Shown here: positions 46,621 through 58,246 of the stretch, in pieces
Layout: each line of letters opens with the position of its first letter
How positions within the stretch are numbered: position 1 is the first letter of the stretch
Assembly: GCA_037044905.1 (NCBI GenBank)
Contig: JBAOKB010000061.1
Coordinates: forward strand, 124,001 to 188,000
DNA length: 64,000 bases
Source: Hortaea werneckii
Lineage: Eukaryota; Ascomycota; Dothideomycetes; Mycosphaerellales; Teratosphaeriaceae
Direction: 5' to 3'
Notes under the pieces: generated by a model
Database searches by the model: none
The model's input: only the letters and a program-made list of their open reading frames with translations
Told to the model about the DNA's origin: nothing
Position numbers and translations under genes: made by a program

Positions 46621-47193
46621 ATGTCACACTCTCTGATCGAGGTAGACTTCTCCCACACTGAGGGTCTGATCCGCGACGTCTGTCAAGCGATACTGGAGCG
46701 CAAAGATCGCATCGTCGAAGCTCGGCAGGAGAAAGGCGGCTGGGAAGGCTGGCTACAGGTAGAGCTGGCTTATTACTTGCGCCGGAAATTGGGCATGCAG
46801 TATGAGATTCAGCGAGAACAGCCAATCTTCACCGGCAGACAACTTATTGACCTCTGGGCCTTGCCTCTCCCCGGCCAGAACAATTTGCCATGGATCGGGG
46901 TAGAGCTGAAAGTCGAATCGGAATATCAGACTGGGAGCGGAAAGACGCTGCTGCCGCGCTTCAAAGACGACATCACCAAGTGCAATGCTGGGCCAAAGAC
47001 CGAGTTCAAATCTGGGCAAGGGACATGCCTCTGGGCAATAGGGATTACTTCGCTTTCTGAAGATTTGGCTGGCTACAAGCAAATTGCCATCGACACGAAT
47101 ACCCTCATCTGCTACTGTCCCTTGATAGTAGATCACGAGTTTCAGATAAAGAATGTCTTCGTCTTGTGGTGGGCCAGACAATTCAAAACATGA
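46621..47193 (+). CDS. Small PD-(D/E)XK nuclease-like protein
   Basis: Single exon, 190 residues, complete. I recognise no named family, but the pattern of the restriction-endonuclease-like core is visible: a helix with a conserved-type Glu (WLQVELAYYLRR, Glu48), then a strand REQPIFTGRQLIDLWAL with Asp77, and after a loop IGVELKVES with Glu95-x-Lys97, then a helix and further strands (GTCLWAIGIT; TLICYCPLIV; VFVLWW). Spacing E48 / D77 / E95-x-K97 suits a PD-(D/E)XK active site. No DNA-binding domain is attached. Such stand-alone proteins are common in bacterial defence and restriction contexts and sparse in fungi; transfer or an old domesticated nuclease are both possible. Function is inferred from motif only. 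Confidence 0.6.
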   Translation: MSHSLIEVDFSHTEGLIRDVCQAILERKDRIVEARQEKGGWEGWLQVELAYYLRRKLGMQYEIQREQPIFTGRQLIDLWALPLPGQNNLPWIGVELKVESEYQTGSGKTLLPRFKDDITKCNAGPKTEFKSGQGTCLWAIGITSLSEDLAGYKQIAIDTNTLICYCPLIVDHEFQIKNVFVLWWARQFKT

Positions 47194-47282
47194 GAACGCA
47201 TTCGAAACTGCAGTTACAGACTCGAAGCACCTCCAACGACCGAAAGTTGGATAGGAAGTATCTATTCAGTCAAACCCTTCTC

Positions 47283-49017
47283 CTAAGCTCGCGGATGGAA
47301 CTGCACAGTTGGGCCGTCCCGTAGCGCAACGAAAGCCTCATATAGCTGGTACTGGTTAGGGTCACGACGACCCTCGACCTTGTCCGCCGCACCGCCTCCC
47401 AAGTTCTTGCTCGCTGGGTCTTGCTTAACGTCGAAACGATGGACGAGCTTGGCCATGACGATGCTCATTTCAAGCCAGGCCAGGTTCTTGCCAATGCCTG
47501 TCCAGATGTCAGCTGTAGTCTCCAAACCACGTTTGCACTTTGTCGGTACTTACATCCACGCGAGCCGAATGAAAAGGCACAGAAAGCGCTCTCTGCCGCT
47601 TCAACCTTGGCCCGAGATGACGGATCCTTCTCGTCTACGATCCAGCGTTCGGGACTGAATTTGAACGGTTCAGGGTAGATCTCACGGTTGTAGCTCAAAC
47701 AATACATGCCGATGCTGATCCTGGTACCCTCCGGGAAGAACTCGCCATCTACGGTCGTTCCACCAGCCATGACAGTTCGAGCCGGCTCGGCCGGAACAGG
47801 CGCATTCATACGGCATGCCTCCTGGATGAAAGCGCGGAGATATTTGCAAGAAGAAAGCTGAGCGCCGGCCTTGATTTCGCCAGCCTCCGTAAATGTCGAA
47901 CGCACCTCAGCCGCGAGCTTTGCCTGGATATCCGGGTTTCGGGCCATGTAGAACAGCATAGCGGACATGACGATACTGGTCGTGTCACTCCCGGCGACAA
48001 TCATCAGTTCGAGCTCGCCATAAAGTTCATTCAGGTCGTAACCTTTTCTGCCGGTCTCCGGGTCGATTGCGTGCCAGAACCAGTAGAAGAAGTCCTTTTG
48101 CTGCTCGGATTCGGGCTTCTCTTGCTTTTCATATTCGTCCTGGACACGGCTACGCTCGGTGCGGCAGCGGCCAACGAAGTTCTCCCAGTTCTTCAGGGCC
48201 GGAGGGGCTGCGAGGTTGATGAGATAGTCGAGGCCGCGGGGCTTGAGCCACACCCACCAGGATGCGAAAGGAGAAAAGCAGATCTGTTGCCCTCTGTTAG
48301 CATAGCGCGAGACCGTGGGGCGGAGATCATTCTACTGACCGGATTCATCAGTGACAGGAACTCAGCCAAGATTTCCGGGATGTTGGTCACTTCGCTATCA
48401 GGCTCCTTCATTCCAAAGGACTTTCCGAAGCACAGGTCGCCAAGAATGTCAAATACCAGGTAGTTGATCTTATGCGCCATGTTGAACGACTTGGCTCCAT
48501 TTTCGCCCTGCTCTTGGAAAAGGTCCAGCCACCTGTCTACGTTGGAGTGGACGCTTGGCTCAGCCGATCTCAACGCCTTCTCCGAGAAGGCATGGTTCAG
48601 CACACGTCGCTTGCGGGCATGCTCATGGACGTCCGTGACGTTCCAGGTGCTCTTCACGTCAATGGTCTTGGGCCAGACACGGTAATAGTCGTCGCTCTTT
48701 TTGACGTTGCCTCGGGGCCCAAAGATGGTCTTGAATGCCGTGGGCGTGTTGACTAGGACGGCATCCGGGCGGTATCTGAACGTGGTTCCGTACTTCTCCT
48801 GCAGGTTGTAAAGCCAGACATGTCGATCTTGCTTCTGCGTGTGCCACCAGGACGGGATGACAGAAAGCCGTGCCCAGAACGGTCCGGGATACTTGGCGAG
48901 GGGGTGGAAGTACAATCGGTAGACGACGACAGAGAGCAAGTAGGTGATTGCGACCAGGCCAGTCGTGAGGACCAGGTGAGGGTATGACACCTCCGGGAGG
49001 AGGTTTGCGATCGCCAT
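47283..49017 (-). CDS. Cytochrome P450 monooxygenase
   Basis: Membrane-anchored heme monooxygenase, 540 residues. Exons: 49017-48340, 48283-47554 and 47497-47283, with two 56-base introns. The start is the ATG at 49017, giving a typical N-terminal ER anchor (LVLTTGLVAITYLLSVVVYR) followed by the proline hinge HPLAKYPGP. I-helix ELMIVAGSDTTSIVMSAML (the A/G-G-x-D/E-T-T motif as AGSDTT), ERR triad parts YLRAFIQEACRMN and PERWIV, and the heme-binding loop FSFGSRGCIGKNLAW, whose Cys codon is split by intron 2, which strongly supports that splice. C-terminal AFVALRDGPTVQFHPR resembles fungal P450s of secondary or detoxifying metabolism. It needs the reductase encoded at 24-27 kb. Confidence 0.95.
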
Positions 49018-50459
49018 TGTTCGAGCGAAGTCGTAGGAGGCGGGCGGGGGGCACAATCAAGTTGTTACAAGTACGCAGACGACTAGCGGGGGCCGCCGAC
49101 TTCACATGATGATAGCCATTGTGCAGAAGCTAGAGGAGGAGAATTGCCGAACAGAAGAGACGGTCTCCACTTCAGCTTCTTTCAGTATACAGTATACATG
49201 CCGGCAGATTGCACGCTAGGCCTTCTAGCTGGGACGGTGCATTAACGAGGCGAGAAAAAAACAGAGTCAGTGATTGCACGCGAGCCCTACGCTCCTTCTT
49301 ATGCCTGTAGACGAAGGATTACGCCCTGCATGGGGCCACGCGGCGAGCGACTTAGAATATCACCGGGTCGTGCATTGTTCATGGGAGATCGAAGGAGGGT
49401 TCAAGGGCAATCTCGCTGTCTGGGAAGCGCGGCTGATGTCTTTTTGTAGTACCGGTTCCGATGTCCCGAAGACTACCCGGCCACCCCCCAGACAGGGCGA
49501 GCCCTACTAGTTGGTCGGCCCAGCTTCCACAACGGCTGCCGTTGGTGATATTCGTTGATTCTGTGGACTTGTGGGGCAACGGTGATTAGGTAGCAATCTG
49601 AACTACTGTAGCAGCAGCGAATCGGCGTCAGTGCGAACATTGTCAGTCTGCATGGTTCGGTTGGTTCGATGACTTCCCGGCTTCAAATCGTTGCGCTTTA
49701 TTGCGCTGTCATCCAAACGATTGCTGACCATTATCAGCATCGCCATTTCTCCAAGACCGTGTTTAAGAACAGGCGGCAATAGCACAACGGGTGTCTACCT
49801 TTCTAACCAGGAGAAGGGCGCGATTACATACCGTCTCTGCCGGCGGACATGGCGAGCATGGCGGACGAACGTGCGCCGTCGTCGATCATGGTGTCTAATC
49901 ATCCTGGTTAAAACTGTTCAACAAGTTGCCCATGTCATCGACTAGCACATCCAAGTGGACTTGCTCGCTTGTAGACTTTGAGACATTCCACTTGGCCGAG
50001 TCGGCCATTCAAGCACGTTTTTGGGGCGGGCCTGGGGTGGTGGTGAAATCTCGACTCGCATGCCCATTATTAGCTCTGATTCAGAGCGTCTTCCATGGGA
50101 ACAGTCTCTTCGAAACATTGAGCCGTGCTAGCTGCTTGCCGTCCAATCCCATCGCACCGCAACTCCTTCGTTTGCCAGTCAGAGCCTCGACGCCGAGACG
50201 GGCAGAGGAAAGATCGGCGCTCTGTGCAGTGCGAACGGCCTGCCTCCAGATCTTCTGGGGGTGACCCCAGTAATTAGCTTGAAGGGACGGACGGGCTCCA
50301 GTAGTTACTAGACTCCCTATTGCGAGGCTTTGCGCGATCTCTTCCAGCCCTTGATAACACCAGGCCACCCTCTTTCATCTAGATGCTTGTACCCTTCAAT
50401 CTACCTTCCGACTGTCGCTGTTGTACACTGCTGGCCGGTCTGTCGACACCGCTGCCGCC
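49018..50459. other. Divergent promoter region, P450 / rhodopsin-type membrane protein
   Basis: About 1.4 kb between two divergent starts; no gene recognised. The arrangement would allow co-regulation of the two genes. Confidence 0.5.
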
Positions 50460-51821
50460 ATGATGACGCTCCATGGCTTCGAGGTCATCCGGGCCAATCT
50501 CGACGGGTGTGCCTTCTCGACATATCCACTCATCGTCCTCTGCGTCCCACTTCGGATCTGGTGCCGAGTGAATCGCGTGGGCAGGAAAGGCATAGGATGG
50601 GATGACATCTTATGTATAGTAGCCCTGCTATTGCATAGCGCCTTCTTCTTCACATGCATGATAGGTAAGTCCTGCATCCCTATCCAAAAGAGGACATGTC
50701 CAGTCGCTGACTAACCTGCTTTCTCTCAGGCTTGAGACCATGGTTGGGCAAGCATGCCGGCACCGAGGTTTCGATCCCTCACGTCGTTGATTTCTTGCGG
50801 AATCTATTCGTAGCCCAGCTTCTATACACGGTCTGCATTACGCTGAATAAGTCGACCATCTTGGCTTTCTACTGGAGACTCTTCTCGGTCAGGAGCCGCA
50901 TTCCCATCCTTGCTGTTACGGCTGTCGTAGTGGCTTGGTTTTTGTCTATTGTGAGGTTTCCAAGATGATCAGGAGATGAAGAGTTGCTGACCATGATCCA
51001 GTTCTTCTGTGTCCTTTTTACTTGCGTTCCAGTTACAGCGCAATGGGATGTCTCGATTACGGACGCGAAGTGCATTAGCACACGCTCCATTTGGATTGCG
51101 GGATCAATCGTCAACGTGATGACCGACATTGTCCTTCTCATCATGCCGCTTCCTTATGTTTGGAACCTCAACGCGCCAATGGCTCAGCGTCTTGCCTTAG
51201 GAGGCATGTTCGTAAGTGTCTCGTTGAAAGATTGGAAAAAGCGGAACGAAGTCTTGCTAACACTTCCAGTGTCTCGGTGCATTCGTCAGCGTCGTGAGTA
51301 TTGTGCGCCTGAGCATTATGCTCGGCTTAGATCTCAACTCCAGCGATGCCACGTTCAACTTCTCCGAAGTGGTGATTTGGTCGATGGTCGAAATCAACTG
51401 TGGACTTATTTGCGCCTGCCTTCCCAGCTTGAGGCCTGCCGTGCGCTTGTTGGGCCTTGGTCGTCTCTTTGGAGGGACTTCAGGCCAAACCGGCCAGCCA
51501 TCGAACGGACGTGCGACACCCGGTCCAGACAGCATTGATGCGTTGAAGCCGTATCGCAGGCAGTCTCGAAAGAACCCAGGTCTTTTCTCCATAACCGCCA
51601 CAGAACGGCCGATGCCGGGCTTTGAAGGCTCTGATGAGGACAGTTATGCGATGATCGAACATTCGAGAGATAAGTGCGGCATGACAACGACTAGTGTGGA
51701 GCCGACAAAGAGCAGTATTAGTGAAGATCGGTCAGCCAGCGACAGGATGCCGTTGGGAATTGAAGTGAGGAAGGACTGGGTGATTTCCGGCGAGCCTGTC
51801 CATACCCGGCACGGCGTATAA
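50460..51821 (+). CDS. Rhodopsin-domain integral membrane protein (fungal 7TM, PTH11/SAT-like superfamily)
   Basis: Four exons: 50460-50664, 50730-50950, 51002-51211 and 51270-51821; phases fit and give 395 residues. Features of the fungal rhodopsin-domain family: RIWCRVNRVGRKGIGWDDIL after TM1, Cys-rich extracellular loop, LLYTVCITLNKSTILAFYWR, a CVPVTAQWDVSITDAKCIST loop, then IVNVMTDIVLLIMPLPYVWN and the ending helix WSMVEINCGLICACLPSLRP. Seven hydrophobic spans can be drawn. The cytosolic tail is Ser/Thr-rich and ends near HTRHGV. There is no CFEM domain at the N-terminus. Many members are uncharacterised; some are GPCR-like sensors and others sit in metabolic clusters. Confidence 0.88.
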
Positions 51822-53525
51822 GGCGCTAGACTCTGTCACTAGAAGACATTGTAAGATACGACTAGGTGTACGATCATCTTCACGCCGTGTAGTGCTGATT
51901 CCATGGTCGAAGCCCAGGCATTGTTTCGGAAAGTATGGCGGCGATTATCAGGTCACTGAGAAAGACCGTGTCTCTGTGAAAGGCCTATTCCGAAGAGGCT
52001 TTGATGTATCATTCAGGCTCATTTTCGTCAGGTGGCGAGGGGACCGAACTGAATTTTGGGAGAGTAAACGTGGCTCCGATCTCTAGTAGGAGCTCTCTCA
52101 ACGGAATGCGTTATGGGGATATCAGACACGAAGAGATGGGTCCATGGATCCATACGAGCCCACACATGCTCCCTATGTCCGAGCCTGAAGCGAGCTTCTC
52201 GAGCTCACGAAAATCCTTGATGAGCTAGATGAAACGAGATGATCAGCTTTCACAGCAGCTCGTGGGTCTCATATATTCAGTCTGATATATGTTCTCACGT
52301 AGTCGACTTCTTCCGTCGCCAGTAGTGTACGCTACTGTGGCGGCGGAAAAGCATTTTCTAGGACGCGAAGAAGTGTTAATTTATGGGTAGGCACTTGACG
52401 AATGAGACTGCGGTTGCCATTCTGAGTTAGCCGGGTGGTCTTCCTCTGCGAGGCAGCAAATCGCGACCACCTTGTACGGCAACTTATTATTACTTCTCTT
52501 CTATTCTTGATCCTCCGTATAAGTGAGTACAAGGCATTAAGCGGATGGTGTGCGGTGTGATGATGTGCCATGAGCCCGTCTCATTATTTGGCACGGTACA
52601 GGTGGCTCACATGTCGTTTCTGCCGGGCGGGATGGTAATAATGAACAGCGGCATATTGCTTTCGCGAGATCCGCATCTGGGACTAGCGCATCATTTGCCG
52701 CCATCGAAGCAAATTGTTCTGCTCGCTTGAGGACACAACAGTCGTGCATCGAACGGTGGGAATGATGATGGCCCGTCTCAAACGCCCAGACGGGCGGTCG
52801 ACGGATACGCACATACCGTACTGGGAAATGCCGGCCAACTGCAACCGGACAACCCAATGAAAAGTCTGGACCATCAGGCGCAACAGACAATCTCTCCTCA
52901 TCAGCTCCCTCCAAATCACGCTTGTGGAGTAACGTTGAACTATGCCGAGTCAGGTCGACTTCTGGAAAGACTGAGTTCGTGTGGCACAGCAGCACCGCCG
53001 AAAGCTCCTCACTTCCCGCCCAATGCATTTGCCTTGTCTGCTGAGCCCTGTGCGCCTCTGGGATTGGTCGGCCTGGCGGCCTATACGGATGCATAGCAAT
53101 CTCGACACTGATCACAGAATCTTTGGCGACGGATGACCATTCGCCTGCTTGTGAGAACTGCTATTTGCCCGTCTGCGTCTCCGCCAGCCCTAGCCCGCCG
53201 AGCCCGGCTACCAGGTTTCCCGCGGTCCACCTTTCTAACCTCTCGGTACAGTAGTGTGGTTTCGCAAGATTGACTTTGCGCTACACGTGGTTGTCGAGGC
53301 AGAGTTCACACTATAGACGCAGACGCGCGAGGACTTCCACATGCGCGCGAAACGGACTGCTCCAGGGTCAGACGTGCAAGTCGAGACGCCGGAGAATGCA
53401 GCAGTCAAAAGCGGCCGCGTGCCCTGGCGGCCGAGCAGGACGCTCCGACTTTCTTGCCGTTCCAGGGAAGGCAATTGTACTGTCCCGTGTCTTCGTGACC
53501 GAGTCGACTTCCAGGATTGGCGACA
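51822..53525. other. Intergenic 1.7 kb
   Basis: No gene I can support. A minus-strand open frame at 52,537-53,115 has the composition of a chance frame. The left end is the 3' UTR of the rhodopsin-type gene; the right end is the promoter of the ankyrin gene. Confidence 0.45.
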
Positions 53526-56500
53526 ATGGCACCTTCGAAGCAGGGCAAGGAAACACTCTTTGAGCTATGCACCAGCACCATCAGCCTCGGCAACTCGATA
53601 TCAGTGCGGTGTTTGGAGTATCTAAGTGATGCGCGGACAGTCAGAAATGGCTTTAGGGACCTCACGGTTGAGTTTCTCGAGGCCAGCCGACCACTATTTC
53701 CCACCAAGACTGGGCTCAGCGAAGCATCCAGTGCTGGTACGCAATTTCCGGCTGATGCTAAGAAGGACCTAGTCGGCCTCTTCCGGCAATACCATACCAA
53801 CTATGTGGTTCTCGATCAGATGGTGTCCAAAATACTGGCCAACGAAAAGAAGCATGGGTTTAGCAAGATTGGCAAAGGCTTCAGCATGATGTTCGCTGAT
53901 AGTGACATTGAGAAGCTCAAGTCATCACTATTGCAATGTCGAGATGCAGCGAGCAAGAATATGTTAATCCAAGCCTGGATGCGGCGCGATGTTGGCGAGG
54001 ACGCCACGGCCTGGATTGGATATACAGCACTTGCAGCTGTCCTTGGCAGACAAGATCCGACGCGCAACAGTATGCGCAGCCAGTCGCAGAAGGCAGCGAC
54101 CGTTGCAGTCACTGATCTGTCTTCCCATCATCAGAATCTTCCTCTCCGGCCGGCTTTGAAACAGTATGGATCACCTCCTCAGCTTCCACAAACCCAGCTT
54201 CAATCGCCCGTCTTTCCCCGGACTGCAGACCTACTTGGTCGCGATAGCTTAACCATGAGCCCTTCTGGTAGTCGTTCCACCGCCGAATCTCAGTTCACGC
54301 AGCTCAGCTCACGCAGCCGAGCAGTACTCAACGACGACATATCAGAAATATCCCCGCCCTCATCTGTTTCCGTGGCGGACGAGATGTTTTCCCGGGACAT
54401 GGACTCGCCCAAGCAAGCTATCCGCATCAAAGTCGACCCTTCTTCCGTTCCACGATGGAGACCAAAGAATGTGGCGGGCGCCGTCTCTGCCGGTGCTAAA
54501 CAGGCCCTGTTCGTCGCTGTTCAAGAGCTGAATCACGAAATGGTGGAGCACTTGCTTGACTCAGGGGTACCTGCAGACCATGGACCCGATACCAACCTCT
54601 TGAGGATGGCTGTTATCAATCACGATATTGCTTGCGTTCGTCTCTTGTTGCTCTTTGGCGCCGATCCGAACGCAAAAGACAAGGAAGACTTCACACCATT
54701 GTATGCGGCAACCAAAGAGTTCTTTATAGAAGCTGCACAGCTCCTTCTCAAGTATGGCGCAGACCCCAACATCAGTGCAGGGCCGAAACAGGAAAATCCT
54801 TTGGCCCTGGCGATAACAGACGGACGGGCGACTTTCGCTCATTTGTTCCTCAAGCATGGTGCCGATCCACACACAACCATGGGCAACACTGATACGCCCT
54901 TCACGCAAGCCATGAACCGCACTACTACCACCAACCTCATCGAGTTGATGCTTACATATGACTCGAACGTGAACACCAAGAATGGACATGGTGAAACTGC
55001 GCTCTTCAAGGCGATAAATGCCGAACGTCTTGATCTCGTCAACATCCTGCTCGACAATGGTGCACAGGTTAGTCTTTACGATATGCAATCATTCCCAAAC
55101 GCACTGCTAATTTTCAATCTTTCTTATAGCCAAATCTTCCTGGACCAAAACATGTAAGCGCAGCTTCAGCAGGATTTGGTGTCGTTCCACGCTAACGGTT
55201 TCAGATGCTATGGCCCGCCGTTCACAGGCCTCAAATCCTCGCCCTGCTGCTAGAGCGAGGCGCGGATCTCAAGCGAGCCCCTGGCTGCTTGGAACTAGCG
55301 ACGTCCATCATTTCGACCGAGTCTGTTCAGATTCTGTTGGCCAACGGAGCTGGTAAGAGCCTTTCTAAAAGTGTCCTAGATGGATCATCTTGGCTGACAC
55401 TTGATTACCAGATCCCAACGCCAAGAAAGACGGCATCTTCACCCCCTTATGCACAGCCATTCGCGATGACCGAGGGCAATTAGTCGACATCCTCTTGGCC
55501 GCCGGCGCAGTAAGTCAAAACCTTCAATTGAGGCATAAAGGATTGTAAATGGATTGTAACCGCTGACACTCAATGCTTTTCATCAGGATCCGAATCTCAT
55601 GGCATCAGAATACCCGGCCTGGAAGTGTGTGACACATCATCGTGCCCACCTGCTTCCACGTGTACTGGCGGCTGGCGCTGATCCCACTAAGCCTGCTGGC
55701 ATAATCGAGAAGGCCGTGGAGTGCAAGAACAAGGAGGCGCTGCGGATCCTGCTCGATGAAAGAGTCAGCCCGAATGCAAGGAATGAGGCTGGCTGCACGG
55801 CTTTGACGACAGCAATTCGACTTCAAGACCTAGAAGCTATCGACACCCTGCTCGCGTATGGTGCTGACCCGAGCGTGAGAGGACAGGAGTGGCCGATCAC
55901 TATGGTAAGCGCCAAGTGATCAATACGCGCTAAAGCAGGGAGAAGCTAACACGATCACAGGCTGTCAAACATCCGGAGATTCTGGCAAAGCTGCTGCCGC
56001 ATGTCCCGGTTTCTAGGATCCCCAAAGGTGTTCTGGAAAGGTCTGTGCAAGCAAATCAACTCGAGAGCATCAAACTCCTCTTAGCTGCGGGCGTTGACTG
56101 CGAGGACAAGAACGGCGGCGTCTTCAGCCCACTAACGACCTCGATCCGCGAAGACCGAAAAGAAATCTTCCAGTACCTGCTTGACACTGTCGGCTGTGAT
56201 CCCAACAGTCCTGGCGAACACTTGCCCATCATCAAAGCCATCCGCCGACACCGTGAGAACGATCTGTCATACATCCGCGCTCTTCTCGCGAAAGGCGCCG
56301 ACATCAATCTCATGTACCGAGGCTGGAACGCCGTTCTGCAGGCGCTTGACCAAGGTGACACGCAGACACTCCGACTACTCGCGGAAATGGGGACACCGGA
56401 TCTCCACGCGCGCGATGAAGACGGGATGAGCGTGCTGGAGATTATGCAAGATAGAGGGATGAAAGAGGAGGAAAGGATCCTCAGCAAAGGGCGGGAAAGT

Positions 56501-56557
56501 CCCACTGGGGACATGGCCGGCGCGTTTCGGGAGCTGAGGGATTTCGTGAAGGAGTAA
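53526..56557 (+). CDS. Large ankyrin-repeat protein with fungal N-terminal helical domain
   Basis: Six exons: 53526-55067, 55130-55153 (24 bases), 55205-55352, 55412-55509, 55587-55904 and 55961-56557; phases agree and encode 908 residues. The start is the ATG at 53526. Residues 1 to about 180 are helical (ETLFELCTSTISLGNSISVR; FRQYHTNYVVLDQMVSKILA), similar in pattern to N-terminal domains found ahead of NACHT or ankyrin parts in fungal STAND-like proteins; no NTPase follows here. Residues about 185-310 are Ser/Pro/Gln-rich linker. From about 318 to the end runs a solenoid of at least ten ankyrin repeats (ACVRLLLLFGADPNAKDKED; AAQLLLKYGADPN; TLLAYGADPSVRG; ALLAKGADINLMYRG). Exon ends in the right half often fall at GAxPN, as expected for repeat-coding exons. 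Partner and role unknown. Confidence 0.9.
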
Positions 56558-56926
56558 TTGGGGACTAACAGCACAGTTTCGAGGAGAAAAGAGTCAGGAT
56601 GGTCGTGCTTCGTGAGCGTTTGAATTGTGCAATGGGCGTTTGGGGAATGGCTGCGGCTTGCGGCCTGTACATGTATTATGACTACGTATACCACTTTGTT
56701 CTAGCTGTAGGATACTGTATGCTTTGTGATTAGAACATCTATCCCTATCGGAGATCCATGAATCCTTCGTCTCAAGGTGGAAATGCCAAGCTGGCTTTGC
56801 TGACGGGCCAAGCGAAGCCAAAGCGAGGCACCCTCCGTCCGCAAAAGTCAATGGACACTTTTCCATCACCGTGAGAGTGTATTTCAGCCAGAACAATCTC
56901 ACAAGACATATTCACCACGGCTCATC
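56558..56926. other. Short intergenic, ankyrin 3' end to membrane protein promoter
   Basis: 369 bases between two co-directed genes; nothing further seen. Confidence 0.4.
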
Positions 56927-58153
56927 ATGAATCGCTCCGCCGGGATCTCGACTTCCCAATATGCATTCGCATCCATCTTCGCGCTCCTCGCAGCCTTGGC
57001 AGTGCGAGAAATGCGGATAGGACCCGTCTGCAGCAAGGTGGGCGAAATGTTCGAGCCCGCCGTCCGCGCCAACTACATCGAAGCGTACGACAACATCCAG
57101 CTTCGGAAACGCTATACGGGCATTGAGCCCATAGATTATGGACTGCGGTTCCTCGTCGTGGCGTTCCTGCCTGGAGCCACGGGGGTGCCGGACCCAGGCC
57201 AGAAGTTACAGCAGGCGTATTTCCTGCTGTCTTTCTTTCCCGTTGTGGCGATTATGAGTGTTGAGGCTGGGAGAAGGGCGAATTTTCGCACGGCTATTTA
57301 CTTGTAAGGATATGCATGATGCACTGATTGTTTTTCGGGGGCGACATGCTAAATTGGAGATAGTACTTCGCTTTGGGCGCTTGCCTACCAGACAGTTGGT
57401 GGAGCCATCATCCTTGCGCTCTATGGACTTGCGTTTGTGACGGTCATTGCGAAGCCCGAAAGGGGCGCATCACAGCTTACTGACCCGGTCTCACGGGGGC
57501 CTAGTAACGGGTACGCTGAGGCACTTCTACCGAGTCTGGTGTTGGGCTACTTGCTGCCGACGGGCCTCATCTATCTACCCTACGACGACTGGTCCTTGAC
57601 TCAAGCTTTCATTGCTGTGTGGCAGCCGGCACCTCTATTCGTCAACCTATTGCTCGTGGTGTTTACCTGGGCATACACGGATGGCGCGGGCGATACACTT
57701 CACAGCATAGTGTCGACATCTGGAGGCTTGAAGCAGCTCAAGCAAGTCTACACACTTGGTTTTGTGGTTGCAGCGGCTGCGCACTGGACTTTGCTGACGA
57801 TTTGCTTCCTTGCATCTGATGTTCGCTTGTCGTCACAGCACGTCTTATTCCCAGACTGGCAACTCTTCGTGGGTGAGAATATCAGCCCGACGTTGCCGGA
57901 GGGACTTCTGTACATCTTTCAATGGGACTTTCTCATCATCGCTGCGACGATGTTGGTCCTTGCATACATGGTGGCGCTTGATGTGCGAGGAGCATACCCC
58001 AAGAACGCACCGTCATCTGGAAACATTATTGGGTTGCTATGTGTTGGTAGCGTTATAATAGGACCCGCAGCAACTGTTGCGGCTGTCTGGTACTGGAGGG
58101 AGGGGTTTCTTGCAGAGCAGCAGATGGAGAAGCCTGAGTCGGCGAAGAAATAA
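56927..58153 (+). CDS. Multi-pass fungal integral membrane protein
   Basis: Two exons, 56927-57303 and 57364-58153, joined in phase to 388 residues. Eight or so hydrophobic spans, including FASIFALLAALAVREM, AYFLLSFFPVVAIMSVEAGR, WALAYQTVGGAIILALYGLA, VFTWAY, VVAAAAHWTLLTICFLAS, FLIIAATMLVLAYMVAL and GLLCVGSVIIGPAATVAAVW. Polar or charged residues inside the spans (VEAGR, Glu/Asp at loops) are compatible with an enzyme or a transporter. The pattern YIEAYDNIQLRKRYTGIEP followed by DYGLRFLVVAFLPGATG recalls membrane proteins found in fungal secondary-metabolite clusters, some of which are membrane-bound terpene cyclases; I cannot confirm that here. Tail-to-tail with the hydrolase at 58,247, 93 bases apart. 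Confidence 0.7.
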
Positions 58154-58246
58154 TTTGACCTGCGGCGCGAATTTGCTGTTATAGCTGGGGACCCGCGATG
58201 ACGGTTTGCGTAGCGACAAAGTACATAACCTTACAAAGGGGAGACC

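Noticed and set aside
52537..53115. Minus-strand 192-codon open frame between the rhodopsin-type and ankyrin genes
   Set aside because: Residue composition is that of a chance frame and it overlaps several other frames; no family resemblance.
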